From Gordonia sp. ABSL11-1 (GTDB lineage Bacteria; Actinomycetota; Actinomycetes; Mycobacteriales; Mycobacteriaceae): 64,000 bases of DNA. Made by a program: the position numbers and the translations under genes. Shown piece after piece: positions 43,056 through 50,600 of this stretch. The notes under the pieces are model-generated. The model did no database searches. It saw nothing but the letters and a program-made list of their open reading frames with translations, and had not been told where the DNA came from. The stretch is taken from assembly GCF_030315685.1 (NCBI RefSeq), contig NZ_JASXSI010000005.1:62001-126000 (forward strand). The letters are read 5' to 3'. The number at the start of each line of letters is the position of its first letter. The stretch's first letter is position 1.

Positions 43056-43603
43056 GCGTGACCCCCTCTCCTCGAACCGCTGTGTCCGGAACGGGTGTCG
43101 GTGTCCGGATAGGCCGCGCGAAAGGATCGCTTGGCCCGCGTGAGCAGCGCCTCGGTGGCCCCGACGGTGCGGTCGAGGGCGGCCGCACACTGGCCGACGG
43201 GCAGATCGTCGACGTAGCGAAGGGTCAGGACCGCCCGATGCGTCGGCGACAGCTGCGCCAGCGTGTGATGGGCGACCATCCGATCGAGGTGGACGTCCCA
43301 CTCGTCGTCGGCCGATTCGGGTACCTCCTCGACCGGCTCCGGGGTGCGCTGCATCGTCCGCCAGTGGTCGGCGAGCTTGTGGCGTGCCACCCCGATCAAC
43401 CAGGGCGTCGTCGGTCGTGCCTCACCATCGCGGCGTACGGTGTCCATCGCGGCCAGGAAGGTCTCGGAGGTGAGATCCTCGGCGACCCGCCGATCCGAAC
43501 ACCGACGCAGCAGATACCCGTACACCGCAGGCAGTGCAACGTCGTACACGGCCAGCAGCGCGGGCGCACCGCCTCCGGGCGGATCCTGTTGTTCACCGCT
43601 CAC
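43052..43603 (-). CDS. ECF-type RNA polymerase sigma factor
   Basis: A 183-residue sigma factor. Region 2 reads VYGYLLRRCSDRRVAEDLTS, ETFLAAMDTVRRDG and TPWLIGVARHKLADHWR; region 4 reads LAQLSPTHRAVLTLRYVDDL, PVGQCAAALDRTVGATEALL and TRAKRSFRAAY. No membrane anti-sigma gene is next to it; the downstream partner is the VOC protein with a charged N-terminal segment, which may be the regulatory partner. This pairing recurs in actinobacteria. Confidence 0.88.
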   Translation of the reverse strand: MSGEQQDPPGGGAPALLAVYDVALPAVYGYLLRRCSDRRVAEDLTSETFLAAMDTVRRDGEARPTTPWLIGVARHKLADHWRTMQRTPEPVEEVPESADDEWDVHLDRMVAHHTLAQLSPTHRAVLTLRYVDDLPVGQCAAALDRTVGATEALLTRAKRSFRAAYPDTDTRSGHSGSRRGGHA

Positions 43604-43696
43604 ACCTTCATCGTCGTTCGCCGCGGCCGGAATCCGACGCCCTATCGGAGAATTTCTTTCGGCAGAGTTGCGGACGGGTGCGGTGGCCGATCAGGG

Positions 43697-44551
43697 TCAC
43701 ACCCGAGTCGACGCCGCCACGATCGCGTCGGCGACCGCCGCCGGCTCGTCGAGGGAGACGAAGGTGCGTGCGCCGGGCACGTCGATGAAGCGCGCGTCGT
43801 CGAAGACGGCGGCGAAGCGACGTCCGTGTTCGGGGGTGAAGCACCGGTCGTCCGAACCCCAGACCATCGTCACCGGGAGCGTCACCCGTGACATCCGGGG
43901 CGTCACCGCGGCGAGTTCGGTGCGATCGATCTTCTTCAGGAAGGCGACGAGGTCATCTCGGATCCGGGCGTCGGTGCGCAGCGGCTGGAATACCGACCAG
44001 GTCAGATCGGGGTCGGGATGGGCGAGCAGGAGGCCGACGCCGAGCGGTGAATGACGCAGTGCACGCAAGCGCATGGATTCGATCAGCGGCTTGAGGAGGG
44101 CGCGCTGACGTAGCAGGGCGAACAGGAGCCGGAACGGTTGCGGCGGGAACAGGTCGAAGGCGTCGCAGTTGGTGAAGACGAGCGCCCGGACGAACCCGGG
44201 GTCGGCGTCGAGGGCGAACTGGGTGACGGCGCCGCCGGTGTCGTTGGTCACCAGGGTCGCGTCCGAGAGGTTCAGCTCCGCGACGAACTCTCGCACGAGT
44301 GTCGCCGCGCCACGCGGGCTGCGATCGGCCTGCGGCCCCCATGGGATCCGGTGTGAGCCCAAGGGCAGTGTCGGTGCGTGACAACGGAATCCGGCGTCGG
44401 CCAACAGTTCGGCGACCGGTTGCCACAAACGATGGTCGACCGCGACGCCGTGGACGAACACGACCGGTGGATGAGCGGAGTCTTCCGGTCCGTAGCTCGC
44501 GTACTCGATGGTTCCAGAGGGAAGGTCGATGGTCGTGATCGTCGCGGTCAT
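43697..44551 (-). CDS. Alpha/beta hydrolase with Asp nucleophile position
   Basis: A 284-residue alpha/beta-fold protein. The oxyanion segment VVFVHGVAVDHRLWQPVAEL and the nucleophile elbow LVTNDTGGAVTQFAL (D104) resemble haloalkane dehalogenases and epoxide hydrolases, whose nucleophile is Asp. A cap domain lies at about 130-205, and the acidic residue is in VTMVWGSDDRCF. The catalytic His expected near the C terminus is not found: the usual G-H-F is replaced by GARTFVSLDEP (260-270). Similar RTF variants occur in actinobacterial homologues, so it may have lost hydrolase activity or use another residue. Divergent TetR gene at 44624 likely regulates it. Confidence 0.82.
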   Translation of the reverse strand: MTATITTIDLPSGTIEYASYGPEDSAHPPVVFVHGVAVDHRLWQPVAELLADAGFRCHAPTLPLGSHRIPWGPQADRSPRGAATLVREFVAELNLSDATLVTNDTGGAVTQFALDADPGFVRALVFTNCDAFDLFPPQPFRLLFALLRQRALLKPLIESMRLRALRHSPLGVGLLLAHPDPDLTWSVFQPLRTDARIRDDLVAFLKKIDRTELAAVTPRMSRVTLPVTMVWGSDDRCFTPEHGRRFAAVFDDARFIDVPGARTFVSLDEPAAVADAIVAASTRV

Positions 44552-44589
44552 GGTTTCGGTGCCTTTCGACTAGGCTCATCGTGAACTTA

Positions 44590-44629
44590 CGAGCACTCGG
44601 TATGAAAGTTACGTGCAACCTGTATGAAA
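44590..44629. promoter_or_regulatory. Repeats in the hydrolase/tetR intergenic region
   Basis: CGAGCACTCG (44590-44599) is a palindrome, and GTATGAAAGT is repeated at 44600-44609 and 44622-44631, the second copy overlapping the tetR start. This 72-bp gap must hold both promoters. Confidence 0.4.
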
Positions 44630-45226
44630 GTCAATCGTCGTACTCAGGCGGAACGGACCGCCGCGACCCGTTCCGCGCTCATCGGTGCGGGCCGGACCCT
44701 ATTCGGTGAGCACGGCTACGCCGCCGTCGGGACGCAGACCATCGTCGACGCCGCCGGGGTGACGCGCGGCGCGCTCTATCACCAATTCGATGACAAGAAA
44801 GGCCTTTTCACCGCTGTCTACGACCAGGTCGAGCAGGACATCACCGCCGAGGTGGCCGAACGGGTCGGAGAGCTCGCACTCGCCGATCCGGTCGCGGCCC
44901 TGAAGGCCGGCGTCCGTGTCTTTCTCGAACGGGTCACCGACCCGGCCGTCCACCAGATCTCGTTGGTCGACGCACCGTCGGTGCTCGGTTGGAGTGAGTG
45001 GCGGGCACGCGGTGAGGAGTTCGGATTCGCCCTCATCGAGGGCATTCTGCAGGCGGCGATCGCGGTCGGTCAGATCGAGAATCAGCCGGTCCGCCCGATC
45101 GCACACGTGGCCATCGGGGCGCTCGACGAGTCGGCACTGTATGTGTCGGCGGCGGACGACAAGGACGTTGCCACCGCCGAGGTGCTCGTCGTGCTCGACC
45201 GCATCATCGACTCGTTCGTCGGCTGA
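44624..45226 (+). CDS. TetR family regulator
   Basis: A 200-residue TetR-type repressor. The DNA-binding domain is RSALIGAGRTLFGEHGYAAV, GTQTIVDAAGVTRGALYHQF and DDKKGLFTAVYDQ. The ligand domain contains SLVDAPSVLGWSEWRA, common in one TetR subgroup. It is divergent from the hydrolase gene and most likely represses it. ATG at 44624 gives the normal N terminus. Confidence 0.88.
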   Translation: MKVNRRTQAERTAATRSALIGAGRTLFGEHGYAAVGTQTIVDAAGVTRGALYHQFDDKKGLFTAVYDQVEQDITAEVAERVGELALADPVAALKAGVRVFLERVTDPAVHQISLVDAPSVLGWSEWRARGEEFGFALIEGILQAAIAVGQIENQPVRPIAHVAIGALDESALYVSAADDKDVATAEVLVVLDRIIDSFVG

Positions 45227-45275
45227 GTGAGTGGGCCACGCCCGGACGGCGGGTGCCATCCGGACAATCCGGACG

Positions 45276-45420
45276 CGGTGTTCGCGCGGTATGGTGGCCC
45301 CGGCCGCTCTGCGGCACCGATCGTCGAGGGAATCCGGTGTGAATCCGGAACTGACGCGCAACGGTGAGTGTTCTGCCCGACGCCGGGTAGGCGCGAGTCC
45401 GATGACTGGATCGATCGGGT
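45276..45420 (+). promoter_or_regulatory. Cobalamin riboswitch upstream of btuF-btuC-btuD
   Basis: The conserved core is present: GGGAATCCGGTGTGAATCC (45328-45346), then AACTGACGCGCAACGGTGA (45349-45367) and a B12 box GAGTCCGATGACTGG (45395-45409). This is the cobalamin aptamer pattern. It lies about 60 bp before the start of a binding-protein gene and should turn down the operon when adenosylcobalamin or another cobalamin is bound. Confidence 0.92.
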
Positions 45421-45472
45421 CAGGTTCACCTGGGCTCCGCGAGTGAGCTCATGACCAGGAAGTTCTGCAGTC

Positions 45473-46527
45473 ATGCGTATGTCAGCGATCCGCTGTTCCG
45501 TTGTCCTCATCGCCTCTGCGTTCGTGTTCTCGGCTTGTGGCAGTTCCGATTCCGGTGACGGTTCGTCGTCCGATGAACGGGCAGACGGCTATCCGGTGAG
45601 TATCGAGAACTGTGGGCGGACGGTCACGGTCGATGGCCCGCCGAAGCGGGTGGTGTCGCTCAACCAGGCGTCCACCGAGATCCTCTTGTCCCTCGGCCTC
45701 GCCGACCGCATGGTCGGGACCGCGACCTGGACCGATCCGGTCCGCGAGAATCTGGCCGCCGCCAATGAAAAGGTGCCCCGCCTCGCCGACAAGAAGCCGT
45801 CGCTGGAGACGGTGCTCAACGCCGAACCGGACTTCGTCACCGCATCGTTCGGATCGTCGATCGGTGATGGGGAGTCGCCGGGCGTGATCAGTACGAGAAA
45901 CTCGGTCTACCGACCTACCTATCGCCCACCGACAACGGATGCTCCGGCGAGGTGTCGTCGGCGTCCAACGCCGACGGCGCTCGCACCACGCCCTACAGCA
46001 TGGACAGCGTCTATCAGGAGATCCGCGACCTCGCCGCGATCTTCGATGTTCGCGACCGTGGCGAGCAGTTCGTCGGCGAACTGCAGGACCGGTACACGAA
46101 GGCGTCGGGCTCGACGGATGCACAGGGTGTATCGCTCGCGTACTGGTTCGCCGACACCAACACCCCGTACATGGCCGGGTGCTGCGGCTCGTCCGGCGCG
46201 ATCACGAAGGCCGTCGGCGCGACGAACGTCTTCGCCGACACCACCGATGAGTGGCCGCAGGTGACGTGGGAGACGGTCGCCGATCGCAATCCGACGGCAC
46301 TTGTGCTGGCCGACCTCAGCCGGCGCAGCATCGACGGAGACGCACTCGAGAGCAAGATCGCCTTCCTCGAGTCCAACCCGGTCACCTCCCAGATGCAGGC
46401 GGTGCGCGAGAAGCGCTACATCATCGTCAACGGTGCGGACATGAACCCGACCATCCGCACCGTCGACGGCGTGGAGAAGGTCTCCGCCGCACTGCAGAAG
46501 TGGAATCTCGCCACCCCGCAATCATGA
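45473..46527 (+). pseudogene. btuF: Cobalamin ABC transporter binding lipoprotein, frameshifted
   Basis: The frame from 45473 encodes a lipoprotein signal (SVVLIASAFVFSACGSS, lipobox FSAC) and the first lobe (YPVSIENCGRTVTVDGPPKR, VVSLNQASTEILLSLGLADR, PDFVTASFGSSIGDG). It then leaves frame. The next frame continues without loss: GVAGRDQYEKLGLPTYLSPT, YQEIRDLAAIFDVRDRGEQF, NTPYMAGCCGSSG and DLSRRSIDGDALES to TGA 46527. One base is missing in the G run at 45869-45872; five G would restore GDGGVAG. The second lobe closely resembles the intact paralogue at 48429. It is a real mutation, a phase-variable tract or a sequencing error. btuC overlaps the stop by 4 bp. Confidence 0.85.
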
Positions 46528-47615
46528 ATGCCCCGGTGACCGATGCCCATACCTCGACCGGAGCGGGGGGACCGGCGCGCAGTCGGAGGCCGCTGAGCGA
46601 GTCGACGACGGTGTTCGCCGGGACACTCGCCGGCGGGATGGTCGTGCTCGTGCTGTCGATCGCGGTGACCGTCACGATCGGACCCGCGAATCTCTCTGTG
46701 CGCGACGTGTATGCGGCGATCCTCGAGCACTGGGGAATCGGGAACTCCGGACTGACCCGTCTGCAGGACGGCATCGTCTGGGAGTTGCGACTGCCTCGGA
46801 CCTTACTGGCCGCCGTGTGCGGTGCGGGACTGGCCATCTGTGGTGCGATCATGCAGTCTCTGTTACGCAATCCATTGGCAGATCCCTTCGTCCTCGGTAT
46901 CTCCTCGGGTGCCTCGACCGGAGCGGTGTCGGTGGCGGTACTCGGTATCGGCGGTGGTCTGGTGTCGTTGTCCACGGGTGCCTTCATCGGTGCGGTGGTC
47001 GCCTTCGTCGCGGTCGTCGCGCTCGCCGCCGGCGCGGGTGGCGGAACCGCCAAGGTCGTCCTCGCGGGAGTCGCGGGGACACAGTTGTTCTCCGCGCTCA
47101 CCTCCTTCATCGTGATGTCGTCGGCCGACGCCGAGCAGACCCGCGGTGTCTTGTTCTGGTTGCTCGGTTCACTCAGCGGCGCCGACTGGTCCGACGTCGT
47201 GCTCTGCGGGGCCGTCACCCTGTTCGGGATCGTGGTGTGTCTGGCGGTGTCGTCGTCGCTGGACGCGTTCACGTTCGGCAACTCCGCGGCGGCATCGCTG
47301 GGTGTGTCGGTTCGTCAGATCCGGATCGTCCTGCTGACGGTGACCGCCCTGATCACCGCTGCACTGGTGAGCGCGGCAGGCGCCATCGGATTCGTCGGAC
47401 TGGTCCTGCCGCACGCCGCGCGATTTCTGGTCGGCCCACGACACGGGCGGTTGCTGCCGGCGACGGCACTGATCGGTGCGATCTTCATGGTGTGGGTCGA
47501 CGCCGTCGCCCGGACGCTGTTCGCCCCGCAGGAGATCCCGGTCGGCGTGGTGACAGCGCTGGTCGGGGTACCAGCGTTCGCCCTCATCCTGTTTCGGATG
47601 CGGGGTACCCCGTGA
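46524..47615 (+). CDS. btuC: Cobalamin ABC transporter permease (FecCD family)
   Basis: A 363-residue permease of the BtuC/FecCD family with about ten membrane helices. Motifs are VWELRLPRTLLAAVCGAGLA, ICGAIMQSLLRNPLADPFVL, GISSGASTGAV, SLGVSVRQIRI, SAAGAIGFVGLVLPHAARFL and QEIPVGVVTALVGVPAFALI, covering the coupling helix and the family C terminus. The B12 riboswitch upstream points to cobalamin rather than iron-siderophore transport. ATG at 46524 overlaps the binding-protein stop (ATGA). Confidence 0.92.
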   Translation: MNAPVTDAHTSTGAGGPARSRRPLSESTTVFAGTLAGGMVVLVLSIAVTVTIGPANLSVRDVYAAILEHWGIGNSGLTRLQDGIVWELRLPRTLLAAVCGAGLAICGAIMQSLLRNPLADPFVLGISSGASTGAVSVAVLGIGGGLVSLSTGAFIGAVVAFVAVVALAAGAGGGTAKVVLAGVAGTQLFSALTSFIVMSSADAEQTRGVLFWLLGSLSGADWSDVVLCGAVTLFGIVVCLAVSSSLDAFTFGNSAAASLGVSVRQIRIVLLTVTALITAALVSAAGAIGFVGLVLPHAARFLVGPRHGRLLPATALIGAIFMVWVDAVARTLFAPQEIPVGVVTALVGVPAFALILFRMRGTP

Positions 47616-47640
47616 TCGACCGTGGTCGGAGGCTCCGCTG

Positions 47641-48435
47641 ATGCCTCTGCATGCCAAGCACATCGGCTGGAGCCGGGGCGGACACCTCGTGCTCGACGGG
47701 GTGACCGTCGAGCCGTGTGTCGGCGAGACCATCGGGCTTCTCGGTCCGAACGGATCGGGAAAATCCTCGCTTCTCAGTGTCCTCGCCGGCGTCCACCGGC
47801 CGGATTCCGGCCGCGTGTTCTTGGATGACACCGACATCGGTTCACTTCGTCGGCGTCAGATCGCTCGTCGCGTGGCGACCGTCGAGCAGCAGGTCGACAC
47901 CGAGGTGGACATCACGGTCTTCGATGTCGTCGGCCTGGGCCGGATTCCGCATCGGGGCACATTCGGCGGTGATGACGCTGCCGACGCCGCAGCCATCGAG
48001 CAGGCGCTGCGGCACACCGGCATGCTCGAGCATCGACATCGTCGCTGGCACACGTTGTCCGGCGGCGAGAGACAACGCGTGCAGATCGCCCGCGCGCTGG
48101 CTCAGGAGCCCGACGAACTGCTTCTCGACGAGCCGACGAATCATCTCGACATCTCTCATCAACTCGAGTTGCTGGCGCTGGTCTCCGAGTTGCCGATGAC
48201 CAGTTACGTCGCACTGCACGATCTCAATCTCGCGGCGATGTTCTGCGATCGCGTGGTCGTATTGGCATGCGGATCGGTTGTCGCGCTGGGAACTCCCGCC
48301 GAGGTGATCACCGAGGAGCTCGTCGAACACGTGTATGAGGTGCTGGCACAGGTCACCGTCGACGATGGCATCCCGCAGATCAACTACCGACGTGCGGTCA
48401 GTACGCGGATTGCCGGGTCACGACCGCGTCATTGA
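47641..48435 (+). CDS. btuD: Cobalamin ABC transporter ATPase
   Basis: A 264-residue ATP-binding subunit. Walker A GLLGPNGSGKSSLLSVLAG, the Q loop VATVEQQVDTEVDITVFDVV, signature HTLSGGERQRVQIARALA, Walker B LLLDEPTNHLD and H-loop VALHDLNLAAMFCD are all intact. It pairs with BtuC. It begins 25 bp after btuC and its stop codon overlaps the stop of the converging second binding-protein gene by 7 bp. Confidence 0.93.
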   Translation: MPLHAKHIGWSRGGHLVLDGVTVEPCVGETIGLLGPNGSGKSSLLSVLAGVHRPDSGRVFLDDTDIGSLRRRQIARRVATVEQQVDTEVDITVFDVVGLGRIPHRGTFGGDDAADAAAIEQALRHTGMLEHRHRRWHTLSGGERQRVQIARALAQEPDELLLDEPTNHLDISHQLELLALVSELPMTSYVALHDLNLAAMFCDRVVVLACGSVVALGTPAEVITEELVEHVYEVLAQVTVDDGIPQINYRRAVSTRIAGSRPRH

Positions 48436-49487
48436 CGGAACGACTGCAGGCCTGCGGCGAGCTTCTCCACGGCATCGACCTCGCGGATACCGGGGTCGAG
48501 TTCGGAACCGGTGAGCACCACGTATCGCTGATTCCGGACGGCGTCGAGTCGGCTGGTCAACGGATTCGAGGACAGGAACGCCTTTTTCGTGTCCAGCGAA
48601 TCGCCCTCGATGCGTTTGCGACTGAGGTCGCCGAGGACGAGCACATACGGGTTCCGGTCGGCGACCGATTCCCAGTTCACCTCGGGCCAGTCCTCTTTGG
48701 CGTCGGCGAACACATTGGTGGTACCGGTCTCGTGGGCGTACAGCCTTGGCGCCGAACAGCAACCCGCCATGTACGGGGTGTCGATGCCCGAGAACCAGAA
48801 CGCGATCGTCGGCGACTGTCCATCGGGAACCCCCGCTGCGGCCTGAGCTGTCGCCGCCTCCATTCGACCCTGCAATTCGGATACCAATGCGGCACCGCGA
48901 TCACGGACATCGAAGATGGCGGCGAGCTCCCGGATCTCTCGATACAGCGTGTCGATCCGCAGCGGCGCAGTGCGGGTGACGGTCTCCCCGTCGACTGTGG
49001 CGTCCACACACACTGACGGCGACTGATACGTCGGCACGCCCAGTTGAGCGAAGCGGGCACGGTCGGCGACGACACCCGGGGTGAACGTGTGCGCACTCGC
49101 CGAGGTCACGAGGTCGGGATCGGTGGCGAGTACCGACTCCAGTGACGGGTCATTGTCGGCGAGCCTGGGCACCTGTGCGTTGGCTGCAGCCAACGAGGGA
49201 AGGACCGGGTCGAACCACGTGGATGTGCCGACCATCCTGTCCTGGAGGCCGAGTGACAACAGAATCTCGGTGGAACTCTGATACAGCGACACAGCCCGTT
49301 GCGGCGGCCCGTCGAAGGTGACCTTCTCTCCGCAGTTCTCGATCGTCAGCGGATAGGTCGTCGGTCCGGAGGCCTCGATCTCGGACGGGTTCGAAGTATC
49401 GGTGGAGTCGTCCGAGGCGCCGCATCCGGTCAGGAGCAACAGCATCGAACAGGTGATGGCGGGGACGACCTTGGACCAGCGGAGCAC
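48429..49487 (-). CDS. Cobalamin-binding lipoprotein, second copy (intact)
   Basis: A 352-residue binding lipoprotein. The signal peptide ends in a lipobox (SMLLLLTGCGASDD). The mature part has the two lobes of a class III binding protein: YPLTIENCGEKVTFDGPPQR, AVSLYQSSTEILLSLGLQDR, YREIRELAAIFDVRDRGAAL, DTPYMAGCCSAPRLYAHETG and WESVADRNPYVLVLGDLSRK. It is clearly a paralogue of the frameshifted btuF product and carries its own riboswitch. GTG at 49487 is chosen, with gaagaagg about 9 nt upstream; an ATG at 49568 would lie within the riboswitch. It may replace the broken protein. Confidence 0.9.
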   Translation of the reverse strand: MLRWSKVVPAITCSMLLLLTGCGASDDSTDTSNPSEIEASGPTTYPLTIENCGEKVTFDGPPQRAVSLYQSSTEILLSLGLQDRMVGTSTWFDPVLPSLAAANAQVPRLADNDPSLESVLATDPDLVTSASAHTFTPGVVADRARFAQLGVPTYQSPSVCVDATVDGETVTRTAPLRIDTLYREIRELAAIFDVRDRGAALVSELQGRMEAATAQAAAGVPDGQSPTIAFWFSGIDTPYMAGCCSAPRLYAHETGTTNVFADAKEDWPEVNWESVADRNPYVLVLGDLSRKRIEGDSLDTKKAFLSSNPLTSRLDAVRNQRYVVLTGSELDPGIREVDAVEKLAAGLQSFRQ

Positions 49488-49544
49488 GGCAGTTGCCTTC
49501 TTCAGGGGCCCGTGCGCGGGGCCCGTGGACAGGGTTCGGCTCGT

Positions 49545-49655
49545 CGAGACGCCGCGTCCCGGAGGCATTCGGACTCGGGGATACCCACACCGTTGCGCGT
49601 CAGTTCCGGATTCTCACCGGATTCCCCTCCAGAGACCGGCTCACTGTAGCAAGTC
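49545..49655 (-). promoter_or_regulatory. Cobalamin riboswitch upstream of the second binding-protein gene
   Basis: On the minus strand GGGGAATCCGGTGAGAATCC and AACTGACGCGCAACGGTGT follow each other exactly as in the riboswitch at 45.3 kb, then GAGTCCGAATGCC as a weaker B12 box. It ends about 60 bp before the GTG at 49487. Confidence 0.9.
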
Positions 49656-49682
49656 GGACAAAGCCCGCTTCGTCGTCAGCCC

Positions 49683-50600
49683 TCACCGCTCGAGCGCGGA
49701 CCGATCCCAGCCTCCGGCGTCGGCGGCGGCCACATAGGTGCTCTGCAGGAACTCGAGGAGCAGGGCATCGGGGTCCGCGGCCTCACGAACCGCCGTGTAC
49801 GGCAGCAGGAATTCGCCGAGCGACTCGTCGAACGACGCAGCGTCGGGTCCGACCCGGGCCGAACGGAATCCGTCGGGTTCAGGATACGCATACGAGTAGA
49901 AACTGCCCTCACCGTCCGGGCCGGGCCAGTAGCCGGCGCTGCTGACCTCGTGGGAGTACGCCTCCCACATCACGTGCGGACCGCAGTTGGGCGCTCCACC
50001 GGGATGCTTCGGTGCGGATCGACCCGAGAAACGGGTGACGGCGAGATCGCAGGCGCCCCAGAAGAAGTGGGACGGACTGACCTTCCCGACATAGCGGGAT
50101 CGGAACTCGTCGAAGACGCGGTTCATCTGGACCAGGGCGAGCCAGAAGCGATGTGCGGCATCGGCGTCGTAGGCGGTGTGATCGCGGTCGGCATCGAACG
50201 GGATGGCGTCGGGTATCTCGACCGGCATGGTCCAGATGTCCGTGCGGAGATCCAGGTCGTCGAGCGTGTCCATCACGTCGCGATAGAACTCGGCGATCGG
50301 ACGTTCCCGCAACGGGATCGAGCGAGCTTCGCCGGTGGTCGTTGAGATGGCCAGGCGGTGGTTGATGAAGTCGAACTCCATGGTGAAGCCCCGGCTGCCG
50401 TACGGGACGAGGCCGGTGGTGAGACCCCGGCTGGACACATACAGGACGACGTTCCACCAGTGACTCATGACGGGCGTGTTCGCCATCCGGACCTTGCCGA
50501 CGACCTGGGTCATCAACTGCAGCGTGTCGCGGGTCGCCGACCAGTCGCCGACGGGGATCCGCGGCCACGCGGACTCTGTGGACGATACCGGCCGGGACAT
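49683..50600 (-). CDS. DUF5996 family protein
   Basis: A 305-residue protein of the DUF5996 family: WSATRDTLQLMTQVVGKVRM, SHWWNVVLYVSSRGLTTGLV, FTMEFDFINHRLAIS, WTMPVEIPDAIPFDAD, GKVSPSHFFWGACDLAVTRF and EAYSHEVSSAGYWPG are strongly conserved. The function is unknown. ATG at 50600 overlaps the choline oxidase stop by one base (TGATG) and has ggaagg upstream, so it is the last gene of the betaine operon here. Whether it serves in betaine metabolism is not known. Confidence 0.88.
   Translation of the reverse strand: MSRPVSSTESAWPRIPVGDWSATRDTLQLMTQVVGKVRMANTPVMSHWWNVVLYVSSRGLTTGLVPYGSRGFTMEFDFINHRLAISTTTGEARSIPLRERPIAEFYRDVMDTLDDLDLRTDIWTMPVEIPDAIPFDADRDHTAYDADAAHRFWLALVQMNRVFDEFRSRYVGKVSPSHFFWGACDLAVTRFSGRSAPKHPGGAPNCGPHVMWEAYSHEVSSAGYWPGPDGEGSFYSYAYPEPDGFRSARVGPDAASFDESLGEFLLPYTAVREAADPDALLLEFLQSTYVAAADAGGWDRSALER

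Noticed and set aside
45473-46527. Programmed ribosomal frameshift in btuF.
   Set aside because: The G run is short, there is no slippery heptamer with a following pseudoknot that I can see, and the paralogue is encoded in one frame.
46524-48435. Iron-siderophore transport as role of the ABC permease and ATPase.
   Set aside because: The family alone allows it, but the cobalamin riboswitch directly upstream favours B12.
49487-49568. Earlier ATG at 49568 for the second cobalamin-binding lipoprotein.
   Set aside because: It lies in the riboswitch 3 prime part and would place 27 residues before the lipoprotein signal.
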